DNA of 64,000 nucleotides, taken from an uncultured Bacteroidales bacterium. GTDB taxonomy: Bacteria; Bacteroidota; Bacteroidia; Bacteroidales; Paludibacteraceae. Position 1 is the stretch's first letter. The number at the start of each line of letters is the position of its first letter. Under the pieces are notes generated by a model. The model worked only from the letters and a program-made list of their open reading frames with translations, searched no databases and was not told the origin of the DNA. Below, one piece after another: positions 55,115-63,609 of the stretch. The translations under genes were made by a program, and so were the position numbers. The stretch is taken from assembly GCA_934667275.1 (NCBI GenBank), contig CAKULK010000007.1, positions 1 to 64,000 of the forward strand. Direction: 5' to 3'.

Positions 55115-56055
55115 GGGCGGTTCTTCAATCGTTTTGCAAGGTACTCCTGCTCCGGCTGGTCCGGAGTAGGATGCCATTCTACCTTGTATAGAACACCCAC
55201 GTGCTCCAAATCCATCACGGTGCTGTATCCGCTGCGCACGATGATCCGTTGCGCGCCTGCCAATGCCCGCACCAGCGATGCATCATCAATATATGGCACT
55301 ATGGTGATATTCCCCATTCCTATGCGCGTCATCGGCTCCCCCACCCTGCCGCGCACCAGTAGCACGCGTTGTTTCGTATGGGCAAAACGTTGCAGGATTT
55401 CCTGTTCCAATCGGGTACGTTGCGGCTCCAATCCCGACAGCACCGCCACCACTTCGTATAGGCTTGCCTCAGGCGTAGCAGGTGCCTCCAAACGCGACAG
55501 CGGACCTATATAGTGTACCTGCCTGTCCATACGCCCACCGTGGCTCAATGCCCCTGAAAGGCTTTGTTCTGCCGACGCATAATCCGGTACCCATATCTCA
55601 TCAAACTGCTGATATACGGCGCGGTGCATAGCCTGCGCCACAGGCTGTAATAGCCGCAATCGCTGCGGCAGTTGCACATACAACTGATGTGTCATATACA
55701 CGCAACGCGTTTTCTTGTTGCGCAAACCGAACCGGTTATCCGAGATTACCAAGTCAAAATGTTCTGTCTTGAGCAATGCCCGCAAGCATCGCCTGTCCGA
55801 CAACGCGAACCACGCTAATTGTAGTACCACACGCCAATAAAAACGCCATTGCCGCTTGCCGTCGTCATATCGCAAATGCAATGGTGCCAGCGGCACCCAC
55901 CGCAAATCGGGAAATGTGCGTCTGAGTAGCAGCAGACTGTCTCCGTCGCCGCCGAGCACCACCTCATCGCCCGCCTCCTTATACTTGCGAATCAGGGGCA
56001 CACACCGCGCCGCATGCCCAAGACCCCAATTCAGCGGTGCTATCAATATTTTCAT
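55093..56055 (-). CDS. MurG-like glycosyltransferase
   Basis: 320 residues from ATG 56055, in an ATGA overlap with the radical SAM gene upstream. The N-terminus (MKILIAPLNWGLGHAARCVPLI) has the nucleotide-sugar glycosyltransferase GHAxR loop, and the C-terminal half (VRGRVGEP...IVPYIDDASLVRALAGAQRIIVRSGYSTVMDLEHVG) resembles the donor-binding half of GT-B/family 28 enzymes. Acceptor unknown; a glycolipid or capsule role is possible. No membrane helix is evident. It ends inside the 3' end of the right adhesin operon. Confidence 0.8.
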   Translation of the reverse strand: MKILIAPLNWGLGHAARCVPLIRKYKEAGDEVVLGGDGDSLLLLRRTFPDLRWVPLAPLHLRYDDGKRQWRFYWRVVLQLAWFALSDRRCLRALLKTEHFDLVISDNRFGLRNKKTRCVYMTHQLYVQLPQRLRLLQPVAQAMHRAVYQQFDEIWVPDYASAEQSLSGALSHGGRMDRQVHYIGPLSRLEAPATPEASLYEVVAVLSGLEPQRTRLEQEILQRFAHTKQRVLLVRGRVGEPMTRIGMGNITIVPYIDDASLVRALAGAQRIIVRSGYSTVMDLEHVGVLYKVEWHPTPDQPEQEYLAKRLKNRPYRTMTE

Positions 56056-56819
56056 GCGCTGACGATAACGTCGTAACCTTTGGCGCGGAGAGGGGCGGCG
56101 ATGCGCTCCATATCTTCGCGGGAGACTTTCTCCAATGTCTTTACGGGCGTAGCGCGGTCTATCACGTACATCATTATCTGCTTGGGGTGCAGCATATCCA
56201 CTGCCTTGTACCATGCCTGCACTTCGTCGGGTGTGGTATTGTCGATATGCACACCGTTGTGGTCGCCCCGCAGGAAGCAGGTCTGCAATGTGAAATCGCC
56301 GTCGAACTGCTGCAACAGGTGCATAAGCGTGCTGACTGTCAGGTCTTTGTTTACCGGTTGATCGATAGCGCGCATCGTGCTGTCAATGGCGGAGTCTAAT
56401 TTCAAAATACGGTTGTCGCATAGGCGTAATGCTTCCACCACATCGGGGCGTGTCAGTTGGGTGGAGTTGCTGAGTACCGACACCTTTGCCTTGGGGAAGT
56501 ATTCATCGCGCAAAGCGCATGTGTCAAGGATAATCCCGTGAAAATCAGGGTGCAAGGTCGGTTCCCCATTGCCGCTGAATGTAATCACGTCAATGTTCGT
56601 TCCCTCATTTTTCAAGGCTCGCAACTTCTCTGTCAGTGCCTGCCTTACCTCTTCGCGCGTGGGCAGTACAGGGTGCGGCACGGGCTGATTGAACCCGCAC
56701 TCGCAATACACGCAGTCAAACGTGCAGAGTTTGTGCTCCAGCGGCATCAATTCCATGCCCAACGACGTGCCCAACCGGCGCGAATGAATAGGTCCGTAAG
56801 CGATATTAGAAAAAAGCAT
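56052..56819 (-). CDS. Radical SAM protein
   Basis: 255 residues starting MLFSNIAYGPIHSRRLG. The cluster motif CTFDCVYC (Cys32, 36, 39) binds a 4Fe-4S cluster for S-adenosylmethionine cleavage, and FSGNGEPTLHPDF is the glycine-rich SAM-binding strand. It resembles the COG0731-type small radical SAM group, whose substrate in bacteria is uncertain. It starts 2 bp after the dnaG stop and overlaps the glycosyltransferase start, so the three are probably one transcript. Confidence 0.88.
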   Translation of the reverse strand: MLFSNIAYGPIHSRRLGTSLGMELMPLEHKLCTFDCVYCECGFNQPVPHPVLPTREEVRQALTEKLRALKNEGTNIDVITFSGNGEPTLHPDFHGIILDTCALRDEYFPKAKVSVLSNSTQLTRPDVVEALRLCDNRILKLDSAIDSTMRAIDQPVNKDLTVSTLMHLLQQFDGDFTLQTCFLRGDHNGVHIDNTTPDEVQAWYKAVDMLHPKQIMMYVIDRATPVKTLEKVSREDMERIAAPLRAKGYDVIVSA

Positions 56820-56821
56820 AA

Positions 56822-58843
56822 TTATATGGTTATTACTCTGTTTCCCAGTGCGCGGCATAGTTGTTGTCGCATATCCATCAGCAACGGTTGCTGCTCCAGA
56901 ATGGTACGTATCAACGCCCAGTCGCCTCGGTTTTGTGCATCTTTCAGCATATTCTGCATTGCGTCAATGCGCTCGTTCACAATGGTGTATTTGAGTTCTA
57001 ATAGCAGCCGCTGAATCAGTTCGGGAAGCACATCGGCATCGGTCTGCACTTTCACCTCCTGCGTCACGTTCTCCGAGATACTGCGCTGGCTGTAGATACT
57101 GCTGAGTTGGTACTTGTCGGCTATCAGGTTCACCGCCAACTGACTCAACGCCGCGTCGGGGTGGTGCTGAAAGAACGTTGCCGCCACAAAGTCGGGCTTG
57201 AGATGGTGGGCATTGTATTCGTCCAACACCTTGCGGTACATCGGGTTGGCAATATCGATGTTATCGTTGGTTAGTTCGGAAATAATATATTCCCCCGCCT
57301 GACACACACTGCCGTCCTCGTTGGCAAAAAGTGGATGTTCGCCATAGCGCACAATGATTTGTATCAAGTTCAGCAGGTTCTCGTCCTTGGCGGATAGCCC
57401 GCTATGCTCCACTGCCATGGGTACCTCATAAGTCTCTTGTACGGGCACAGCATCCGCACTATCAGGCTGTTCGCGCCGCATAGCACGTCCCTTCTCTTTG
57501 TCTTTCTCCTCGAACATACGCTTGCGCACCTCTATCACCTTGCGCGTCAGCACGTCCTCCTGGATACCGAGGAACAACGCGCTGTCCTTGATATACACCT
57601 GCCGTTTGATAATATCGGGAATCACAGAAATCGACTGCACCACTTGGTTTATCATATCCACCCGTTTGGCGGGGTCGTCGCCCGCCTCACTGCTCAGCAG
57701 GTGTGTCTTGAAACGGATAAAGTCCGTCTGTGCCGCCTGCATAAACGCGATGAAGTCCGCCGCATTGTGGCTGCGTGCATACGAGTCAGGGTCCTCCCCG
57801 TCGGGCAGCAGCACCACTTTCACGTTGATACCCTCCTCCAATATCATGTCGATACCGCGCAATGCCGCTTTGATACCCGCCTTGTCGCCGTCGTAGAGGA
57901 TGGTGATGTTCTCGGTGTAGCGGTGCATCAGTTTCACCTGCGGCGTGGTGAGCGATGTGCCGCCCGACGCCACCACGTTCTCGATGCCCGACTGCACCAT
58001 CTGTATCACGTCCATCTGCCCCTCCACGAGGTAGCAGCAGTCCTGCTTCGCGATGGCTTGTTTGGCTTGGTATAGCCCGTACAACTCGTTGTGTTTCTCG
58101 AACAATGGCGAGGTAGGCGAATTCACATACTTGCCCGCTTTGTCGTTCTTCTTCAGCAGTCGTCCCGCAAAGCCCACCACCTTCCCGCTGGCGGAGAAGA
58201 ACGGGAATATCACGCGCCCGCGGAATCTATCGTACAACCGTCCGTCCTGACTCTTCAGGCAAACGCCCGTACCGATATGCGGTTCGTTGTCAGGGTCATT
58301 CACAAGGTACTTCTCCTGATAGCCCGCCTGCTTGGCTGCCGCCCACAGGGTAGCCCGCTCGGGCGAGTAACCGATTTGGAACTTGCGTATCGTATCTTCG
58401 CGCAAGCCGCGCTCCCGCAGATAACTCATACCCGCAGCCCTGCCCTCGTCGGTGCTCCACAACTGGTCTTGGAACCACTTGTTGGCAAACTCATTCACCA
58501 CGAACATCGACTCCCTGTCGTCCTGCCGCTGTTGCTCTTCGGGCGTGAGTTCGCGCTCCTCTATCTCGATGTGGTAACGCTTGGCAAGCATGCGTATCGC
58601 CTCCACGTACGAGCACTGCTCTATCTCCATCACGAAGCCCACGGCGTGCCCCGCCTTGCCGCAACCGAAACACTTGAATATCCCCTTGCTCGGCGACACG
58701 GTGAACGACCCCGTCTTCTCGTCGTGGAACGGACACAGCCCGATAAGGTTTGCACCACGCCGCTTCAGCGTCACGTAATCGCCTACCACCTCCTCAATCT
58801 TGGCGGCGGCAAACACACGTTCTATGGTCTCGCGAGGTATCAA
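56822..58843 (-). CDS. dnaG: DNA primase
   Basis: 673 residues. The CHC2 zinc ribbon uses Cys37, His40, Cys58 and Cys61 (CPFHDEKTGSF...KCFGCG); the polymerase/Toprim core has YLVEGQMDVIQM, ASGGTSLT and YDGDKAGIKAA; the helicase-interaction C-terminus is divergent, as usual. It makes RNA primers at the replication fork. No ATG fits: the start is TTG at 58843 giving MIPRETIERVF, which aligns with known N-termini. First gene of a dnaG/radical SAM/glycosyltransferase run. Confidence 0.97.
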   Translation of the reverse strand: MIPRETIERVFAAAKIEEVVGDYVTLKRRGANLIGLCPFHDEKTGSFTVSPSKGIFKCFGCGKAGHAVGFVMEIEQCSYVEAIRMLAKRYHIEIEERELTPEEQQRQDDRESMFVVNEFANKWFQDQLWSTDEGRAAGMSYLRERGLREDTIRKFQIGYSPERATLWAAAKQAGYQEKYLVNDPDNEPHIGTGVCLKSQDGRLYDRFRGRVIFPFFSASGKVVGFAGRLLKKNDKAGKYVNSPTSPLFEKHNELYGLYQAKQAIAKQDCCYLVEGQMDVIQMVQSGIENVVASGGTSLTTPQVKLMHRYTENITILYDGDKAGIKAALRGIDMILEEGINVKVVLLPDGEDPDSYARSHNAADFIAFMQAAQTDFIRFKTHLLSSEAGDDPAKRVDMINQVVQSISVIPDIIKRQVYIKDSALFLGIQEDVLTRKVIEVRKRMFEEKDKEKGRAMRREQPDSADAVPVQETYEVPMAVEHSGLSAKDENLLNLIQIIVRYGEHPLFANEDGSVCQAGEYIISELTNDNIDIANPMYRKVLDEYNAHHLKPDFVAATFFQHHPDAALSQLAVNLIADKYQLSSIYSQRSISENVTQEVKVQTDADVLPELIQRLLLELKYTIVNERIDAMQNMLKDAQNRGDWALIRTILEQQPLLMDMRQQLCRALGNRVITI

Positions 58844-58881
58844 GGTATGTACGGTTTGCGAATTTACGATTTAGCAATGTG

Positions 58882-58913
58882 CAAAGGTAGCAAATAATTT
58901 GCACCCGTGCAAC
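58882..58913 (-). promoter_or_regulatory. Promoter of the dnaG operon
   Basis: Minus-strand TACCTTTG (58882-58889) with GTTG (58910-58913) at consensus spacing. It overlaps a 13-bp palindrome GCAAATAATTTGC (58890-58902) that could be an operator. Confidence 0.7.
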
Positions 58914-58935
58914 AATCTCTCTTTTTTATAGATGG

Positions 58936-60216
58936 CTACTGCCTCAACAACCAATCCAACGCAGGGATAATATGTATAGTCATATCATCTTGTACAACCT
59001 CTTTTTTCTCGCCCTCTAACACAATCAGCACCAGATTGGAGCAATGCAATTGTTTGGCGGCTAACCATAAAGAAGAGGTTTCACGATTGTAGGTCTTAGT
59101 ATCCGATAACGCATAGCAAACCTGTATCAGTTCCACTACACGGCTGCGTTCACATACCACGAAATCCACTTCCTTCTGCGTCTTTGGATGTTTATAGTAG
59201 AAAATGTCCTGAAAATTGGCAGCGGCACGCCGAAGCAACTCTATATACACCACATTTTCCAATCGCCAACCGAGGTTCTCTGGAGACAACACACCACTGC
59301 GATTGCTCAATAATGCCACATCTATCACATAGTTTTTCTCTTGTGTGATGCGCTCTTTGGCTTTGAAGGAGTACTTGTGCAATCCTAACAGCAGATAGGC
59401 TTGCCGCAGATAAGCGATATAGTTGTCTATAGTTCGCAGAGAGGTAATGCCGCAGGTAGTGGCAATATTCTTGCGTACTACCTCTTGGCAGAAATTATCC
59501 ATCAGATAATCAGCCAAACGCTCCAATGCAGCCACAAGACGGATACGGTAGCGTTCGCGAATATCCTTGTGGATAATCACGTTCACTAACTGCTGCACAT
59601 ACCCCCGCTTGTCACGCACGTGCAACAATTCGGGGAAACCGCCGTCCTGCAAGTAGCGCAACAGCCCTTCCTGCCGAAAGGCAAGAGCCTGCGTGGTCAA
59701 AGAGGTAGTGTCAATTTTATTCGCATCACAATACTCCGCAAACGAGAACGGGAATAGCCGTATCTCGTTGTACCGTCCTGCCAGATGCGTTGCCCATTCG
59801 GCACTCAGGAGTTTGGCGTTGCTACCTGTTACTACAAGATGTACCCCTTGCCGCAACAATCGATTGACAAACAGATGCCAACCGTCCACGTTCTGTACCT
59901 CGTCTAAAAACAAGTACTCAAAGTCGCCATATACACGATACAGGCACGTCAATACGGTATTGAGGTCATCAATATGGATATTCGTCAAGCGGTCATCGTC
60001 AAAGTTGACAAACGCGTAGTTGATATTTGCTTCGCGCAACACTTTGTGACACAATACGGACTTTCCACTTCGGCGCACACCTATCACGATTTGTGCCAAC
60101 GGACTTTGCAAATCGAACCATTGCTCCTCCATGCGTTTCACCCAAGAGGAGGGGCACATACGCTCTATTTCCTGCCGCTGGTCGGCTACCACTTGCAGTA
60201 TTATTTGCTCTTCCAT
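58936..60216 (-). CDS. AAA ATPase of the DUF4143 family
   Basis: 426 residues. Walker A GVRRSGKS (46-53), Walker B YLFLDEVQN (101-109) and sensor-like VVTGSNAKLL are followed by the family segment GRYNEIRLFPFSFAEY, and a C-terminal DUF4143 region with KTQKEVDFVVCERSRVVELIQVCY, which has the E-V-D-F-V ... E pattern of a PD-(D/E)xK nuclease-like fold. These ATPases are abundant in Bacteroidales and of unknown function. Monocistronic, behind a consensus promoter whose -33 box touches a 33-bp tandem repeat. Confidence 0.9.
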   Translation of the reverse strand: MEEQIILQVVADQRQEIERMCPSSWVKRMEEQWFDLQSPLAQIVIGVRRSGKSVLCHKVLREANINYAFVNFDDDRLTNIHIDDLNTVLTCLYRVYGDFEYLFLDEVQNVDGWHLFVNRLLRQGVHLVVTGSNAKLLSAEWATHLAGRYNEIRLFPFSFAEYCDANKIDTTSLTTQALAFRQEGLLRYLQDGGFPELLHVRDKRGYVQQLVNVIIHKDIRERYRIRLVAALERLADYLMDNFCQEVVRKNIATTCGITSLRTIDNYIAYLRQAYLLLGLHKYSFKAKERITQEKNYVIDVALLSNRSGVLSPENLGWRLENVVYIELLRRAAANFQDIFYYKHPKTQKEVDFVVCERSRVVELIQVCYALSDTKTYNRETSSLWLAAKQLHCSNLVLIVLEGEKKEVVQDDMTIHIIPALDWLLRQ

Positions 60217-60239
60217 ACCACTAAAAATATAATCTAACG

Positions 60240-60271
60240 CAAAGGTACTGATTTATTATGAATTACACAAA
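60240..60271 (-). promoter_or_regulatory. Promoter of the DUF4143 ATPase gene
   Basis: Minus-strand TTTG (60268-60271) and TACCTTTG (60240-60247), spacing consensus, 24 bp before the ATG. Repeat copy 1 starts at the next base (60272). Confidence 0.8.
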
Positions 60272-60370
60272 TCTAATGCACTTATTTTCCTGTTTTCACT
60301 ATTTTCTAATGCACTTATTTTCCTATTTTTGCTTTTTTCTAATGCACTTATTTTCTCATAAACAAAAAGG
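60272..60370. repeat. 33-bp tandem repeat, two full copies and one partial
   Basis: The 18-mer TCTAATGCACTTATTTTC recurs at 60272, 60305 and 60338, exactly 33 bp apart, with T-rich partly conserved spacers; the third spacer diverges. The period is three helical turns and also eleven codons; on the minus strand it would read (N)RKISALE.., but no good gene contains it. Confidence 0.85.
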
Positions 60371-60400
60371 AAGCGTAGCCCAAGATCTACGCTTTCTTTG
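60366..60400 (-). terminator. Terminator of the Ala/Ser-rich lipoprotein gene
   Basis: AAGCGTAG/CTACGCTT core extended by AAAGG/TCTTT with one wobble; on the minus strand it runs into CCTTTTTGTTT, 22 bp past the lipoprotein stop. Confidence 0.8.
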
Positions 60401-60421
60401 TTATACTGCATATTTCCAGTA

Positions 60422-61465
60422 CTAATATGCCAAATAGCCTTTATATTTATAGTTATAATACCATTGTTTGCCTTTTCCACCTTTAGGTTCTGTATATAAT
60501 TTGGTTGTGCTATAGATGGAATATGTGGTGTAGAAATTATTTTCACCTGTTACATTGATATAGGCATCATATACTTGTGGTGCATTTTTCTGTTGCTGTT
60601 TCTCTTCGGGAGACAAAACATTGTCGCACGTCTTTGCCCGCTCCGTATATTTCAAAATATAGGGTTCTGCATAATTGGCGACCTCTGCTATATAAAACTT
60701 ATTTTCAATCACTTTGTCTTCTTGTTCCTCTCCGACGGAATAGGTAATATAGTTGGCAAATGTCAGAGGCGAATTATCCGCATCGAATGTCAGTTTTGCT
60801 GAATTAGCGGGATATTTGTTCAAATCGCAATCAAACAGCAAACCTTTTGAAATCGCATAACCGGATACTGCTTTGGAAGATTTGGGAGGAATAGACAAAA
60901 TCGGTTGTTCAGTGGTTGCAACACTCGTTGAGATGCCATAATTTGCCGTATTGGTTGCTGTCAGGCTTCCGAATATAGCAGCACCCCAAGAAGCATCTAC
61001 AGCAGCCGATTTACTTGCACCTATGGTTACACTACCGTTCGTGGCAGCAGCACCTGCTTTTGCTCCTACAGCCGCGTGTCCTGCTGCGGAATACGACTCC
61101 GCATACGTGGCAGATGTGGCAACCCCTACACTGCTACTGCTTGTCTTGGTAACGGTTTGCGGAGTGTAGTAGTCGTATGCCACCCCGTTTTTCATCAAGA
61201 ATGTCTGACTTAGGTCTATATGGATGACTTTGTTTGTTTTGTTATAGAATACAAAACCGGCGTCGCCGCCATTGCTCCACAGATTATACTTCACAATACA
61301 ATCTTCATTCTCATACAACAGACCTTCGTTTGTGCTTTGGGCGGTAGTTGCATTGTCAATGGATTTAGCCGTACAAACTTGTACATACTTGTAGGTCGTC
61401 CCGCAGGATGCCAGCATACTTGCACACAATATAAGTGTGCCATACAGAACAGAATGTGTTCTCAT
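60422..61465 (-). CDS. Lipoprotein with Ala/Ser/Gly-rich central segment
   Basis: 347 residues, lipobox LASC (lipidated Cys21). After CGTTYKYVQVCTAKS comes a beta-rich segment (CIVKYNLWSNGGDAGFVFYNKTNKVIHIDL), then a long stretch of small residues (about 103-180: SSSSVGVATSATYAESYSAA, GAKAGAAATNGSVTIGAS) and a C-terminal region with EEKQQQKNAPQVYDAYI and a Tyr-rich end. The small-residue segment resembles glycine-zipper/pore-forming or flexible linker sequences. I do not recognise a family. Monocistronic, with no clear promoter found. Confidence 0.75.
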   Translation of the reverse strand: MRTHSVLYGTLILCASMLASCGTTYKYVQVCTAKSIDNATTAQSTNEGLLYENEDCIVKYNLWSNGGDAGFVFYNKTNKVIHIDLSQTFLMKNGVAYDYYTPQTVTKTSSSSVGVATSATYAESYSAAGHAAVGAKAGAAATNGSVTIGASKSAAVDASWGAAIFGSLTATNTANYGISTSVATTEQPILSIPPKSSKAVSGYAISKGLLFDCDLNKYPANSAKLTFDADNSPLTFANYITYSVGEEQEDKVIENKFYIAEVANYAEPYILKYTERAKTCDNVLSPEEKQQQKNAPQVYDAYINVTGENNFYTTYSIYSTTKLYTEPKGGKGKQWYYNYKYKGYLAY

Positions 61466-61848
61466 AATAATTTGTTTTTGTGTAAGAAAGGCTCCTGTTC
61501 CTACCGATTGGAATAAACAAAAAGCGTGGAGCCATCATCTCTGCTTATTCTTCATCCTGAGGTTCTGGAAATACCTTGTACACAAGAATAAACAACAATT
61601 GCCCACGCCTGATATGTACAAGATACCATTGCCTTCATAAGAAGTTATGGCATATTCATACACACCAATGGACATTTATTGCTATCTTGTCTTGGGTGTA
61701 CGAAATTTTCCAGATTTCAGGATACCAAAACAAGCGTCAATAAACGCCTTCTATTTTATACGCCGAAGTTCATGAAGACACAAACCTCAGCGATTGCAAA
61801 AATACAATATTTTTTGCAAATACACAAAGAGGAAGTTAGATAAAGAGT
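61466..61848. other. Intergenic stretch upstream of the lipoprotein
   Basis: 383 bp, AT-rich. I see no ORF with gene-like features and no confident promoter; a weak minus-strand TATTTTG near 61797-61803 with a TTTG further upstream could start the lipoprotein transcript. Confidence 0.5.
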
Positions 61849-61941
61849 GAAAAAGTATGCAAAAAATATGCAAGTACACGAAAAAGTATGCAAGTACACG
61901 AAAAAGTATGCAAATACACGAAAAGGTATGCAAGTTACACG
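61849..61941. repeat. 20-bp tandem repeat, four copies plus a partial
   Basis: Units of AAAAGTATGCAAGTACACGA start at 61861, 61881, 61901 and 61921 (the last has one extra T), preceded by a partial copy from 61849. The 20-bp period breaks the reading frame, so it is not coding. Confidence 0.9.
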
Positions 61942-61982
61942 AAAAAGCACCGGAACAGACAGGGGGCAGTGTCTGTTCCGGT
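61942..61982 (-). terminator. Terminator of aspA
   Basis: Perfect 14-bp stem (61947-61960 with 61969-61982) with a GC-rich 8-base loop; on the minus strand it is followed by CTTTTTCG. Confidence 0.88.
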
Positions 61983-61987
61983 GGCAG

Positions 61988-62026
61988 GTACGGTCTCTAC
62001 CCTACAATCCGGCTGTAGAGACCCGT
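61988..62026. terminator. Second hairpin between aspA and its terminator
   Basis: TACGGTCTCTAC pairs with GTAGAGACCCGTA (one bulge). It lies 21 bp after the aspA stop without its own T-run; it may stabilise the 3' end or add to termination. Confidence 0.6.
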
Positions 62027-62047
62027 AAAATCACTCGCGAATAAGAA

Positions 62048-63469
62048 TTACTTGCGGGGCTTGATGTCCAGTTTGACGGGACGTATCATATTCTCGGGCA
62101 GGAGGACAGTGTCCAACTCCTCTTTGGTGAGAATACCATGCTCAATCACAAGGTCGTAAACAGGACGCCCCGTAGCCAGTGCCTCTTTGGCAATCTTGGT
62201 GGAGTTCTTGTAGCCAATAATAGGATTGAGAGCGGTAACGATACCGATACTGCCCTTGATATAGTTGCGGCAACGCTCCTCGTCAGCCTTGATACCTTCG
62301 ATGCAGTACTTGCGCAGCACATCGAAGCCATTCATCATAATCTCCATGCTCTCGAAGCAGCATTGTGCCATAGTCGGCTCCGCCATATTGAGTTCCATCT
62401 GAGCCGCCTCATTGCACATAGCCACGCACAAGTCATTACCAATCACCTTGTACGAAATCTGGTTCATCACCTCTGGAATGACGGGGTTCACCTTCCCCGG
62501 CATAATACTGCTACCCGGCTGACGGGCAGGCAGGTCTATCTCGTGCAGACCGCATTTAGGCCCTGAACCCAGCAGACGAAGGTCGTTGCTAATCTTGTTC
62601 ATCTTGGTGGCAATACGGCGCAATACGCTCGAATAGCCAACCATACAACTGGTGTCGGAAGTAGCAGCCACGAGGTCTTCCGCCTCACGGATATTCCACC
62701 CCGTAATCTCGGCAATCGCCTTGGTGCAGAGTTTGTCGTAATCCGGCTCGGAGCAGATACCCGTACCGATAGCGGTAGCACCCATATTGATAGTCAGGAA
62801 CTCGTCAGCGGCATCATTAAGGTGCTTGATTTCGTCGCGCAGGATAGACGCAAACGCGCCGAAAGTCTGACCGAGCGTCATAGGCACAGCATCCTCCAAC
62901 TGGGTACGCCCCATCTTCAGCACGTTCTTGAACTCCTCGGACTTCGCCTCGAAAGCGTGAATCAGTGCCTCGTAGTGCTTCAAGAAGTTCTGATGCATCG
63001 CATAGAGACCGAGGTGAATAGCCGTAGGATAAGCGTCATTGGTAGATTGCGAGCGGTTGATGTGGTCGTTAGGACTCAAATAGGAGTATTCGCCCGGTTG
63101 GTGCCCCATGATTTGCAAGCCGCGGTTAGCAATAACCTCGTTGGCATTCATATTGGTGGTAGTACCTGCGCCGCCCTGAATCATATCCACGGGGAACTGG
63201 TCGTGCCATTTGCCAACCAGAATCTCCTCACACGCCTGCTTGACAGCACGGAACTGCTCATCGGTCAGCAGCCCGAGTTGATGGTTAGCCATAGCGGCAC
63301 CAAGTTTGGTATATGCCAAACCGTTGATAAAGGTCGGGTAGTCTTTGAGTTTGAACTTGCTGATAGGAAAGTTCTCGATACCACGAAGGGTTTGTACTCC
63401 GTAAAGGGCATCGGCAGGAATTTGCAATTCGCCGATAAGATCGCTTTCTACACGAAATTGTTGTGCCAT
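62048..63469 (-). CDS. aspA: Aspartate ammonia-lyase
   Basis: 473 residues. Converts L-aspartate to fumarate and ammonia in the cytoplasm, feeding the fumarate-respiring branch of anaerobic Bacteroidales metabolism. Signatures: TTTNMNANEVIANRGLQ, SPNDHINRSQSTNDAYPT, the superfamily motif GSSIMPGKVNP with the mobile catalytic-Ser loop, and MELNMAEPTMA. Length and these motifs favour AspA over class II fumarase. Monocistronic, with a consensus promoter at 63564-63595 and strong terminators. Confidence 0.95.
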   Translation of the reverse strand: MAQQFRVESDLIGELQIPADALYGVQTLRGIENFPISKFKLKDYPTFINGLAYTKLGAAMANHQLGLLTDEQFRAVKQACEEILVGKWHDQFPVDMIQGGAGTTTNMNANEVIANRGLQIMGHQPGEYSYLSPNDHINRSQSTNDAYPTAIHLGLYAMHQNFLKHYEALIHAFEAKSEEFKNVLKMGRTQLEDAVPMTLGQTFGAFASILRDEIKHLNDAADEFLTINMGATAIGTGICSEPDYDKLCTKAIAEITGWNIREAEDLVAATSDTSCMVGYSSVLRRIATKMNKISNDLRLLGSGPKCGLHEIDLPARQPGSSIMPGKVNPVIPEVMNQISYKVIGNDLCVAMCNEAAQMELNMAEPTMAQCCFESMEIMMNGFDVLRKYCIEGIKADEERCRNYIKGSIGIVTALNPIIGYKNSTKIAKEALATGRPVYDLVIEHGILTKEELDTVLLPENMIRPVKLDIKPRK

Positions 63470-63563
63470 GATATTAAGTTTATATTTGTTGTTTTATTAT
63501 CTTTACGATATAGTTGTTTACTGTCTTTACCATCCAGTTTCCCGTTAAAACCGAATGAACGCG

Positions 63564-63595
63564 CAAAGGTACAACATTTTCTTTGCATGTGCAAA
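63564..63595 (-). promoter_or_regulatory. Promoter of aspA
   Basis: Minus-strand TTTG (63592-63595) and TACCTTTG (63564-63571) at consensus spacing, about 95 bp before the ATG. Confidence 0.8.
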
Positions 63596-63609
63596 TTTTT
63601 ATGACTATG

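Noticed and set aside
60272..60370. Possible CRISPR array
   Set aside because: Spacers are short, T-rich and similar to each other, there are only three units, and no cas gene is nearby. The same holds for 61849-61941, which has no spacers.
60256..60546. Minus-strand ORF of 96 codons containing KISALE repeats
   Set aside because: It overlaps the lipoprotein 3' end in another frame on the same strand, spans the terminator and repeat array, and has no start signal. The peptide pattern is explained by the 33-bp repeat.
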